From positions 1 through 7,202 of the forward strand of contig NZ_DAFZ01000006.1 in the NCBI RefSeq assembly GCF_002498065.1: a DNA stretch of 7,202 nucleotides. Reading direction: 5' to 3'. Source of the DNA: Methanoculleus sp. UBA208. GTDB lineage: Archaea > Halobacteriota > Methanomicrobia > Methanomicrobiales > Methanoculleaceae. Under the pieces are notes generated by a model. That model saw nothing but the letters and a program-made list of their open reading frames with translations, was not told the DNA's origin and ran no database searches. The translations under genes and the position numbers were made by a program. The stretch's first letter is position 1; each line of letters begins with the position of its first letter. Below, piece by piece: positions 1-6,318 of the stretch.

Positions 1-96
<96 letters not shown>

Positions 97-130
97 GTCA
101 GCCCCGCCCCCAATGGCGATGCCCCCACGG
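97..130 (+). repeat. Conserved tail of G/C-hairpin repeat, left copy
   Basis: Directly after the C-run comes GTCAGCCCC (97-105), one variable base, CCCCC-AA (107-113), then GCGAT (116-120) and CCCACGG (124-130). The same order of blocks follows the G/C hairpin at 6163-6193, on the same strand, with only a few substitutions and a 2-base length change. Similarity of this kind between two non-coding regions 6 kb apart points to a dispersed intergenic repeat. Its function is unknown. Confidence 0.7.
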
Positions 131-142
131 TCCAGTGTACCG

Positions 143-345
143 GGTTTTTCCCTCGCTTCGCTTACTTCGTCTCCCAACAAGTTCCCCACTTGACCATCCC
201 CCTTCGGGATCGCACACGGTCACACGTCGCGCCCTTTCACGGCTCGAAACCCGGGCTTCTCAAACTCCTTCCCAAAAGGGGAAGTCGCTCCCCGCACCCT
301 CGGTGCTCGAGCTCCGTGCCCTTCGGGAACGTCGCACTTCGCGTG
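143..345 (-). repeat. Array of short hairpins, left intergenic region
   Basis: This gene-free stretch holds at least five small perfect inverted repeats: 178-192 (CAAGT/ACTTG, 5-nt loop), 196-210 (ATCCC/GGGAT), 268-284 (CTTCCC/GGGAAG), 294-306 (GCACC/GGTGC, 3-nt loop) and 319-327 (CCC/GGG around TTC). Read on the minus strand, several close GAA or GAG loops, matching the plus-strand hairpins of the right-hand array at 5987-6101. Two blocks are shared with that array in inverted orientation: CTCAAACTCCTTCCC (259-273) is the exact reverse complement of 6041-6055, and 321-337 matches 5951-5966 apart from one extra base. The motif CCTTCGGGA occurs twice (201-209, 320-328). No open frame here has plausible protein composition. 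It may be a structured RNA, a REP-like element or a decayed mobile element; the choice is open. Confidence 0.6.
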
Positions 346-361
346 AGTCTGCACCACTCCC

Positions 362-382
362 CATAGTACAAAACGCTTTGTC
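362..382 (+). promoter_or_regulatory. Possible ileS promoter region
   Basis: Within very GC-rich surroundings, 362-375 is an A/T-rich patch (CATAGTACAAAACG) resembling a weak archaeal TATA element. Placed about 25 bp downstream, transcription would start near 390-397 and give a leader of roughly 35-40 nt before the GTG start. The patch overlaps a 5-bp inverted repeat, ACAAA-ACGC-TTTGT (368-381), which could be an operator or chance. This is an inference from position and composition only. Confidence 0.3.
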
Positions 383-418
383 CCCCAACAACAAACGGTA
401 CACCAGAGTGCTGAATAT

Positions 419-424
419 GAGGGA
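419..424 (+). promoter_or_regulatory. Ribosome binding site of ileS
   Basis: GAGGGA lies 6 nt before the GTG at 431 and can pair with the CCUCC core of the archaeal 16S rRNA 3' end. It supports the GTG start. The nearby ATG at 417 is in another frame and stops at once. Confidence 0.5.
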
Positions 425-430
425 TACGAG

Positions 431-3400
431 GTGAAAGAGGTCACCGGCAGTTATAGCCCGCGCAAGCTTGAGGCGGGAGTCCAGGACAACTGGAAACGGG
501 AGAACACCTATGCACGCGTTCAGGCGCTGAGACAGGATGGAAAAGCGTTCTTTTTCGTCGACGGGCCGCCGTACACCACCGGCCACATCCATCTCGGCAC
601 CGCCTGGAACAAGATCATAAAAGACGCCGTCCTCCGCTACCACCGGATGCGGGGCGCTAATATCATCGAGCGGGCCGGCTACGACATGCACGGCCTCCCC
701 ATCGAGGTGAAGGTGGAGCATCAGCTCGGGTTCACCTCCAAGAAGGATATCGAGGACTACGGGATCGCCGCGTTCATCGAACAGTGCCGGACGTTTGCCG
801 TGACACACATGGAGATCATGAGCGACCAGTTCCGGCAGCTCGGCATCTGGCTCGACTTCGACAACCCCTACCAGACCATCAAGGAGGAGTACATCGAGTC
901 CGCGTGGTGGGCGATCCAGCGGGCGGACGAGCGCGGCCTCCTCGAACGCGGGCACCGGGTCGTGAACTGGTGCCCCCGGTGCGAGACGGCGATCGCCGAC
1001 TCCGAGGTGGAGTACTGGGACGAGACCGACCCCTCCATCTTCGTCAAATTCCCCATCACCGGGCGCGAGAACGAGTACCTGGTGATCTGGACGACGACGC
1101 CATGGACCCTTCCCGCAAACGTGGCGGTGGCGGTCAACTCCGCGTTCACCTACGCGCGGGTGCGGGCGAAGAAGGACGGCAACGAAGAGATCCTCTGGAT
1201 CGCCGACGAACTCGTCGAGTCCGTCCTGAAGATGGGCCGCTACCAGGACTACACGGTCCTTGAGAGGGTCGGCGGGAACAGCCTCATCGGAACGGAGTAC
1301 GCTTCGCCGCTCGCCGGTCACGTGCCGCGCCAGACTGAGATCCGGCACCGGGTCGTTGCGGCCGACTATGTCACGCTCGAGAACACCGGTCTCGTCCACA
1401 TCGCCCCCGGACACGGGTGGGACGACTACCTGGTCGGCATCCGGGAAGGTCTTGAGGTATTCTGCCCAGTCGATTCCGGGGGGTGCTTCACCCCGGAGGC
1501 CGGGGCGTTTGCGGACATGTACGTCCGGGACGCAAACGATCTCGTCATCGACACGCTCGGCGGCTACCTCCTCGCCCGGCGGACGATCACCCACCGCTAC
1601 GGCCACTGCTGGCGGTGCAAGACCCCCATCATCTACCGCGCGACGGCCCAGTGGTTCCTGAAGGCCACCGAGATCCGCGAACCGATGCTTGCGGAGATCG
1701 CGAAGGTGAAGTGGTACCCGGAGTGGGCGGGGAGCGCCCGGTTCCACGACTTCGTCAGGGATTCCCGGGACTGGTGCATCTCCCGGCAGCGCTACTGGGG
1801 CATTCCCATCCCCATCTGGCAGTGCGAGGAGTGCGGTGAGCACACCGTCATCGGCACCGTCGCCGAGCTCGAGGAGCGGTCCGGAACGGAGGTCGCCGAT
1901 CCGCACCGCCCCTATGTGGACGAGATCGTCATCCCGTGCCCCTGCGGGGGGGAGATGCGCCGGGTCGCCGACATCTTCGACGTCTGGTTCGACTCGGCTG
2001 TCGCGTCCTGGGCGACCCTCGGGTTCCCCAGGGAGCGCGAAGCCTTCGACCGCTACTGGCCGGCGGACTTCATCACTGAGGGGCAGGACCAGACCCGGGG
2101 CTGGTTCTACTCCCAGCTCGGGGCGAGCACCGTGGCGTTCGGCCGCGCCCCCTACAAGAGCGTCCTGATGCACGGGTTCGCTCTCGACGCAGAAGGGCGC
2201 AAGATGAGCAAGAGCTTCGGCAACGTGGTGACGCCTGAGGAGGTCGTGAATCAGTTCGGCGTCGATGTCCTCCGGTTCTACGTCCTCTGGGCGAACGCTC
2301 CCTGGGACGACCTGAAGTTCAACTGGGACAGCGTCAAGACCATCCACAGGACGCTCAACATCCTCTGGAACGTCTACCGGTTCCCGCTCCCGTACATGGT
2401 CCTCGACTCGTTCGAGCCGGCACCGGAGGCCGGAGGCCTCTGGGACGGATCGTTCGTCCGGGGCAATATCAACGATATGCCAAAAGAGGACCGATGGATC
2501 GTCTCCCGGGTAAACTCGCTCGCCCGGACTACGGCCGGGGACATGCGGGAGTACCAGCTCCATAAGGTGACGCGGGCGCTTGCCTCCTTCATCCTCGAGG
2601 ATCTCTCCCGCTGGTACGTGCAGCTCGTCCGGCCGAGGATGTGGCTCGAAGAGGATTCGCCGGAGAAGCGGTACGCCTACGAGACCGTATACTACGTCAT
2701 GCGCCGCCTGACCGCGCTCCTTGCGCCGTTCGCCCCCCATATCGCCGAGGAGATCTACGGCAACCTTCGCCTCGATGGCGACCCGGAAAGCGTCCACATG
2801 CTCGACTGGCCGGAGGCGGACGACCTGCTGATCGCGCCCGACCTCGAGAACGCCATGGAGATCGTCCGGTCGTTCGACGACGCGGTCGCCACCGCCCGGC
2901 AGGCCGGGAGACGGAAACTCCGCTGGCCGGTCTCCGAGACCGTTGTGGTCACCGGGAGCGACGAGGTGAATACGGCTCTCGAGGACTTAAACGACCTCGC
3001 CCTGAACCGGGCGAACTCCCGGACGGTCAGGGTCGTTACCGGAACATGGGACCGGATCCTCTGGCAGGCCGAGCCGGTGATGCGGGCGATCGGCCCGGAG
3101 TTCGGGAGAGATGGGCCGAAGGTCAAGGCGCTGATCGAGCAGGCGGACGGCACCGCCCTGAAGGCCGCGATCGAGCGGGAAGGAAAGGCCGAACTCGACG
3201 GTTACGAGATCACCGCGCGCCACGTCACCTTCGCCGAGTCCCTCCCCGAGGGCGTCTTTGCCGCCCCCATGAAGGACGCGACGGTCTACGTCGACGTCAC
3301 CCTCACGCCGGCGCTGGAGGCCGAGGGATACGCACGCGAGGTGATCCGGCGGATCCAGGAGATGCGCCGCCAGCTCGACCTGAACGTCGACGACTTCATC

Positions 3401-3613
3401 GTCGCGGCCGTGGATGTCGCCGACGAGCGGGTGGCCTCGCTCATCGCAAAAGAGGAGTGGCAGAAGGAGATCGCCGGGGAGGTGCGGGCGGCAGCCCTCA
3501 CCGTCCGCCGCACCGACGGAGAGAGGCCGGCGGAAGAACCCTTTGCGCTCGAGAAGGACTGGGACGTGGAAGGCGTGCAGATGCAGATCGGCATCTCACG
3601 CGCCGGTGAGTGA
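431..3613 (+). CDS. ileS: Isoleucyl-tRNA synthetase (archaeal type)
   Basis: Class I aminoacyl-tRNA synthetase that activates isoleucine with ATP, charges tRNA-Ile in the cytoplasm and hydrolyses mischarged Val-tRNA-Ile. The 1060-residue product has the full domain order. The Rossmann fold carries the HIGH-type motif as HLGT (residues 54-57, after GPPYTTGHI) and the KMSKS loop (591-595). The inserted CP1 editing domain shows the threonine-rich TTTPWTLPAN (221-230) and TGLVHIAPGHGWDDY (319-333). Cysteine pairs sit at 181/184, 393/396, 465/468 and 503/505, probable zinc sites. After KMSKS come an anticodon-binding helical domain (WDDLKFNWDSVK onward) and the C-terminal extension usual in archaeal IleRS. 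The GTG start is chosen because MKEVTGSY fits archaeal IleRS N-termini and a GAGGGA site precedes it. The 3' end overlaps the convergent thg1 by 18 bp. No key motif is missing. Confidence 0.97.
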   Translation: MKEVTGSYSPRKLEAGVQDNWKRENTYARVQALRQDGKAFFFVDGPPYTTGHIHLGTAWNKIIKDAVLRYHRMRGANIIERAGYDMHGLPIEVKVEHQLGFTSKKDIEDYGIAAFIEQCRTFAVTHMEIMSDQFRQLGIWLDFDNPYQTIKEEYIESAWWAIQRADERGLLERGHRVVNWCPRCETAIADSEVEYWDETDPSIFVKFPITGRENEYLVIWTTTPWTLPANVAVAVNSAFTYARVRAKKDGNEEILWIADELVESVLKMGRYQDYTVLERVGGNSLIGTEYASPLAGHVPRQTEIRHRVVAADYVTLENTGLVHIAPGHGWDDYLVGIREGLEVFCPVDSGGCFTPEAGAFADMYVRDANDLVIDTLGGYLLARRTITHRYGHCWRCKTPIIYRATAQWFLKATEIREPMLAEIAKVKWYPEWAGSARFHDFVRDSRDWCISRQRYWGIPIPIWQCEECGEHTVIGTVAELEERSGTEVADPHRPYVDEIVIPCPCGGEMRRVADIFDVWFDSAVASWATLGFPREREAFDRYWPADFITEGQDQTRGWFYSQLGASTVAFGRAPYKSVLMHGFALDAEGRKMSKSFGNVVTPEEVVNQFGVDVLRFYVLWANAPWDDLKFNWDSVKTIHRTLNILWNVYRFPLPYMVLDSFEPAPEAGGLWDGSFVRGNINDMPKEDRWIVSRVNSLARTTAGDMREYQLHKVTRALASFILEDLSRWYVQLVRPRMWLEEDSPEKRYAYETVYYVMRRLTALLAPFAPHIAEEIYGNLRLDGDPESVHMLDWPEADDLLIAPDLENAMEIVRSFDDAVATARQAGRRKLRWPVSETVVVTGSDEVNTALEDLNDLALNRANSRTVRVVTGTWDRILWQAEPVMRAIGPEFGRDGPKVKALIEQADGTALKAAIEREGKAELDGYEITARHVTFAESLPEGVFAAPMKDATVYVDVTLTPALEAEGYAREVIRRIQEMRRQLDLNVDDFIVAAVDVADERVASLIAKEEWQKEIAGEVRAAALTVRRTDGERPAEEPFALEKDWDVEGVQMQIGISRAGE

Positions 3614-4330
3614 CCGGATCAGGGCCTCGCCCTCCTCCGTCGAGAAGAGAGGCGTCTCCTCCGGTTCCCGGATGCAAGTTCGTACGGCCTGCACGGTCTC
3701 CCCCGTCAGGGGGTTGTACCCCTCTTTTGTGCAGTCTTCCCGGTAGAGCAGCGTTCCCCGCCGCTGCCAGGCCGGCGTCGCCGCCAGGTTGACACCCCGC
3801 TCGAACATCATCTCGTGCATCTCCTCGGACTGCATCCCCCGGAGCGCCGCGGCGGCTTCCCGGGACGTCATCCCCTCCTCGACGAGCGCGTTCTGGCAGT
3901 AGGCGTTGATGTGGTTCCGCCACGCCTCGTTCTGCCTCGACTTAAGATACTCGACCGCAAACTCTCCCGCCGCGGGGATGGTCCGGGCATCGAACGCAAG
4001 GGGTTCGCGACACCCGAGTTCGATCGTGAGCGCGCTCGCCGCAACCGCGGCGGTCACGGAGTCGAGCTTCTCCACCCGTCCCGAGAACGGCAGCGTCCGG
4101 AAGTAGAGGCTGATCTCGTCGGAGAAGGTGTAGGCGAACGTGGGGTTAAGCCCGCTTTCCGCGAGAAGGTAACGGCAGACTGCCCGCATGCTCGCGCAGA
4201 ACGCGGGATCGAACGGCTTTTTGAGATTGAGCGCTCGGACCAGACGGTGAAAGGCCCGACCGTCGAGCCGGACAAAAACGGGGGGGAAGATGGTGAGGTT
4301 CGAGAAGATCTCACGGTCTCTGGTATCCAT
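3596..4330 (-). CDS. thg1: Thg1-family tRNA(His) guanylyltransferase
   Basis: Thg1 enzymes add nucleotides in the 3'-5' direction to the 5' end of tRNA, classically the G(-1) identity base of tRNA-His; archaeal members favour templated (Watson-Crick) addition and related Thg1-like proteins repair tRNA 5' ends. The 244-residue product has the family marks: VRLDGRAFHRL (residues 20-30, metal-binding D23), YTFSDEISLYF (67-77, carboxylates D71 and E72), FDARTI (113-118) and a WRNHINAYCQNAL block (137-149). Both parts of the two-metal polymerase-like catalytic site are present, so it should be active. The ATG at 4330 gives a normal archaeal N-terminus (REIFSNL...PPVFVRLDGR), but no clear Shine-Dalgarno precedes it. 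It may be translated from a transcript shared with the PRC-barrel gene 41 bp upstream. The stop lies inside the end of ileS. Whether it makes G(-1) or does repair cannot be told from here. Confidence 0.93.
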   Translation of the reverse strand: MDTRDREIFSNLTIFPPVFVRLDGRAFHRLVRALNLKKPFDPAFCASMRAVCRYLLAESGLNPTFAYTFSDEISLYFRTLPFSGRVEKLDSVTAAVAASALTIELGCREPLAFDARTIPAAGEFAVEYLKSRQNEAWRNHINAYCQNALVEEGMTSREAAAALRGMQSEEMHEMMFERGVNLAATPAWQRRGTLLYREDCTKEGYNPLTGETVQAVRTCIREPEETPLFSTEEGEALIRSLTGA

Positions 4331-4371
4331 ATTCTATCGGCAGGGAGCCCCGGACAGGCAGGACATCGCGG

Positions 4372-4635
4372 TTAATCTTCTTTTGCCGGCGACCTGAAGA
4401 TCCCGGGGATGTGGCGGACGATGACGATATCCCCGACGCTCTTTACGACGCGGAAGGGGATCTGCATTCCTGCGTAGCCCTTTACCTCCCCGATCTCCGG
4501 GTTGAGCTCGCCGACTGCAAGCGAGTCGATCTTTTTCTGGTCCACGTCGAGCACGACGTCGTCAACGCTCCCGATATAGACGGCCCTGTCGGTGTAGACG
4601 CGCAGTCCGAACATCTCTGTGATCTGTGTTCTCAT
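4372..4635 (-). CDS. Small PRC-barrel domain protein
   Basis: This 87-residue protein is essentially a single PRC-barrel, a small beta-barrel fold first described in the photosynthetic reaction centre H subunit and in the ribosome maturation factor RimM. Visible features are the N-terminal strands GLRVYTDRAVYIGSVDDVVLDVD (residues 10-32), a short L-A-V-G-E-L segment and the closing strand IPFRVVKSVGDIVIVRHI, where P-F-R plus GD-IVIV is typical of archaeal stand-alone copies. There is no signal peptide, membrane segment or cysteine. The start at 4635 is chosen over the longer open frame reaching 4869 because the domain begins here, AGAGGA stands 5 nt upstream, and the extension would run into the protease gene on the other strand. 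It is first in a possible two-gene unit with thg1 and divergent from the protease gene. The molecular role of such stand-alone archaeal proteins is unknown; RNA or protein binding is a guess from the fold. Confidence 0.85.
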   Translation of the reverse strand: MRTQITEMFGLRVYTDRAVYIGSVDDVVLDVDQKKIDSLAVGELNPEIGEVKGYAGMQIPFRVVKSVGDIVIVRHIPGIFRSPAKED

Positions 4636-4687
4636 CGGTATCCTCTGAAGGTATATTACTATAAATGATAAAAAGATACTCCTTTTC
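4636..4687. promoter_or_regulatory. Divergent promoter, PRC-barrel and protease genes
   Basis: The 52 bp between the two start codons are strikingly A/T-rich for this genome. On the plus strand TATAAATG (4660-4667) is a good archaeal TATA box; its centre lies about 25 bp before the ATG at 4688, so transcription would start at or very near that ATG, and no Shine-Dalgarno is seen. The protease mRNA is therefore probably leaderless. On the minus strand CTTTTTATCATTTATAG (4660-4676) offers a TATA element for the leftward gene, with AGAGGA (4641-4646) as its ribosome binding site 5 nt before the ATG. The two promoters overlap, so they may compete or be co-regulated. Confidence 0.65.
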
Positions 4688-5824
4688 ATGGAAGCGTCGC
4701 TACAGATCGGAAGGCTGGCCGGAATACCGGTCAAACTGCACTGGAGTTTTCTCCTGGTGATCCCCCTCTTTGCATGGATCATCGGGAGCCAGATCCTGCT
4801 CACGACCGAGTTGATCGCGGTTCTCTTCGGTGTTCCTATCGACGTGACGCTGATTACGGCGGGGTTCAACCCCTACATCCTCGGGATCGTCGTCGCGCTC
4901 GGCCTCTTCTTCGGCGTCTTCATCCACGAGATGGCCCACTCGCTCATCGCGAAAGCGAGAGGGATCGAGATCCACAGCATCACGCTCCTCATCCTCGGCG
5001 GGGTCTCGCAGATGGAGGAGACGATGCCGGACCCGAAGATAGAGCTCCCCATGGCGCTCGCGGGACCGCTCACGAGCCTTGCGGTCGGCGTGATCTCCAG
5101 CGCCCTGGTCTACATCTTTGCGGCGATCGATATGGATCCGGGGGTTGCCGGCGTCCTGGTCTTCACCTTCGGCTACCTCGGGCTCCTGAACGTCCTGCTC
5201 TTCGGGTTCAACCTTCTCCCGGCGTTCCCCATGGACGGGGGGCGTGTCCTGCGGGCGTGGCTCGCCCGGCGGATGCCGCTCTCCCGGGCGACCCGGATCG
5301 CCGCCGACGTCGGGAAAGGGTTCGCCGTCATCTTCGGGATCGTCGGGCTCCTGCTCTTAAACCCCATCCTGATCATCATCGCCTTCTTCATCTACATCGG
5401 GGCGAACCAGGAGGCCACGTACCTGCGCTACAACATCCTGCTGCAGGACGTCACCGTGGCGGACGCGATGAGCACCCCGGTCGCCACCGTGGAACCGTCA
5501 ATGCCGCTCCCTCAGCTGCTGGAGATGATGTACGAGACAAAGCACCTCGGCTTTCCCGTGGTGGAACGGGGATCGCTCGTCGGGATCGTCGCCCTCGCCG
5601 ACGTCCACAAGATCTCGCCGGCCGACCGGGAGGCGATGCAGGTGCGGGACGTCATGACCCGGACCCCGACCACCCTCCCGCCGTCGGCACCGCTCATCGA
5701 CGCGCTGAGGATCATAACGGGCCAGGATATCGGGAGGATTCCCGTGGTCGCAGACGGCAACCTGGTCGGGATCGTGACCCGGACGGATGTGCTCCGGGTG
5801 ATGGAGTTGCGGGAGGAGGAATAG
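4688..5824 (+). CDS. S2P-type M50 membrane zinc protease with CBS pair
   Basis: Site-2 protease family enzyme cutting substrate helices within the membrane, often in regulated intramembrane proteolysis; the archaeal member studied structurally is MJ0392 of Methanocaldococcus. The product has 378 residues. Hydrophobic segments lie near 18-38, 62-88, 120-147, 153-180 and 212-239. The zinc ligands are present: HEMAH (residues 80-84) and N-x2-P-x2-P-x-DGG (175-185, D183). LGG at 103-105 fits the substrate-access loop of the family. Two CBS domains follow in the cytoplasm (about 255-310 and 319-375), each with the usual D-x-M start and GIV-x3-DV end; such pairs often bind adenine nucleotides and could tune the protease to energy status. 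The ATG at 4688 gives a family-typical N-terminus (IGRLAGIPVKLHWSF). The mRNA is probably leaderless. The substrate is unknown; the neighbouring PRC-barrel protein has no membrane segment and is not an obvious target. Confidence 0.94.
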   Translation: MEASLQIGRLAGIPVKLHWSFLLVIPLFAWIIGSQILLTTELIAVLFGVPIDVTLITAGFNPYILGIVVALGLFFGVFIHEMAHSLIAKARGIEIHSITLLILGGVSQMEETMPDPKIELPMALAGPLTSLAVGVISSALVYIFAAIDMDPGVAGVLVFTFGYLGLLNVLLFGFNLLPAFPMDGGRVLRAWLARRMPLSRATRIAADVGKGFAVIFGIVGLLLLNPILIIIAFFIYIGANQEATYLRYNILLQDVTVADAMSTPVATVEPSMPLPQLLEMMYETKHLGFPVVERGSLVGIVALADVHKISPADREAMQVRDVMTRTPTTLPPSAPLIDALRIITGQDIGRIPVVADGNLVGIVTRTDVLRVMELREEE

Positions 5825-5826
5825 GA

Positions 5827-5854
5827 GGAGGCGTTCGGCAGGACAGCCGCTTCC
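5827..5854 (+). terminator. Possible stem-loop after the protease gene
   Basis: GGAGGCG (5827-5833) pairs with CGCTTCC (5848-5854), 7 bp with one G-T wobble and a 14-nt loop, starting 3 nt after the protease stop codon. There is no T-run behind it, so it is not a classical archaeal terminator. It may stabilise the mRNA end or be chance. Confidence 0.25.
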
Positions 5855-5912
5855 TATCGGAACATCGCTTATCACCACGCACGGATTCCGAGGGGATATC
5901 GCCACGCACTGC

Positions 5913-5933
5913 CCGCCCCCCCTAGGGGGGCGG
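5913..5933. repeat. G/C palindrome around CTAG
   Basis: A 9-bp perfect stem (CCGCCCCCC at 5913-5921 with GGGGGGCGG at 5925-5933) closes a CTA triloop. It marks the left edge of the repeat-rich part of this region. A second small inverted pair, GGAACG (5932-5937) and CGTTCC (5957-5962), follows. Probably part of the same repeat family as the G/C hairpin at 6132-6165. Confidence 0.7.
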
Positions 5934-5986
5934 AACGACTTCCCCGCAGGGTGCGACGTTCCGAAGCGCGACGGTTCGTTAGAACC

Positions 5987-6101
5987 AGAGCGTGAGCACC
6001 GAAGGTGCGAAGGAACGGAGCTTAAGCACCGTGAGGTGTGGGGAAGGAGTTTGAGCACCGTCAGGTGCGAATGAGGAGCGCGAAGCGCGGGCGGTGGGGG
6101 G
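5987..6101 (+). repeat. Four degenerate 29-30 bp tandem hairpin repeats
   Basis: Units start at 5987, 6017, 6046 and 6075 and follow the pattern GGAG-N3-3.5-AGCACCG-N2-GGTGCG-purine-rich spacer; the last unit is the most diverged and shorter. Each contains a small hairpin: GCACC/GGTGC with loop GAA (5996-6008), GCACC/GGTGT with loop GTGA (6026-6039, one wobble), GCACC/GGTGC with loop GTCA (6055-6068), and GCGC/GCGC with loop GAA (6078-6088). Stems are kept while spacer bases vary, and the GAA/GNNA loops read on the plus strand would suit an RNA. Upstream, 5951-5966 matches a block in the left intergenic region. There are no unique spacers, so this is not a CRISPR array. Function unknown. Confidence 0.7.
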
Positions 6102-6131
6102 CTTTGTGAGGAGAGGCATCCGGTGTGAGGA

Positions 6132-6193
6132 GACAGGGGAGGGGGGATGCTCCCCCCTCCCCGTCAGCCCCTCCCCCAAGAGCGATACCCACG
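6132..6193 (+). repeat. G/C hairpin with conserved tail, right copy
   Basis: GGGGAGGGGGGA (6136-6147) pairs perfectly with TCCCCCCTCCCC (6151-6162) around a TGC loop; GAC (6132-6134) and GTC (6163-6165) extend the stem past one bulged A. The tail GTCAGCCCC-T-CCCCC-AA-GA-GCGAT-ACCCACGG follows and matches 97-130. Together hairpin and tail form the shared unit seen at both ends of the window, here with interrupted rather than pure G/C runs. Confidence 0.7.
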
Positions 6194-6258
6194 GGAAATT
6201 CGTAGATGGGGGTTGCAACTGACTTAAAGCGCGGGAGGTGAGCATCACAGGAACCCTA

Positions 6259-6318
6259 TTCTTCAGGAGTGGAGTTCGAGCGCAGCCAGATACGGACAAA
6301 CGCTACTCCTGAAAAGAA
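6259..6318 (-). terminator. Stem-loop downstream of radical SAM gene
   Basis: TTCTTCAGGAGT (6259-6270) is complementary to ACTCCTG-AA-AAGAA (6305-6318), giving a 12-bp stem with a 2-nt bulge and a 34-nt loop; AGCG (6279-6282) and CGCT (6301-6304) can lengthen the structure inside. It begins 25 nt after the stop of the leftward gene, so a 3' UTR or transcription-end structure is the simplest reading. It lacks a strong T-run on the minus strand, so a separate structured RNA is also possible. Confidence 0.4.

Noticed and set aside
135..403. 8-bp inverted repeat GTGTACCG (135-142) and CGGTACAC (396-403)
   Set aside because: Too short and too far apart to stand out from chance; not linked to any other structure.
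260..2797. An 845-residue open frame on the minus strand across ileS
   Set aside because: Its codons are exactly in register with ileS codons, so it stays open simply because ileS avoids TTA, CTA and TCA in this GC-rich genome. The translation is low-complexity (rich in V, P, D, R, L) with no recognisable domain, while ileS shows all family motifs.
4636..4869. N-terminal extension of the PRC-barrel gene to 165 residues
   Set aside because: The added part has no family resemblance, overlaps the protease gene antisense and crosses the TATA-containing promoter region; the ATG at 4635 has a good ribosome binding site.
4774..5925. A 383-residue plus-strand frame overlapping the protease gene
   Set aside because: Arginine/proline-rich shadow frame; the overlapping frame has HExxH, the DGG motif and two CBS domains.
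5987..6101. CRISPR-like array
   Set aside because: Units are contiguous and degenerate, with no unique spacers of regular length between exact repeats, and no cas genes nearby.
5979..6299. A 106-residue minus-strand frame in the right intergenic region
   Set aside because: It runs through hairpin repeats, has biased composition, no ribosome binding site I can credit, and no domain.
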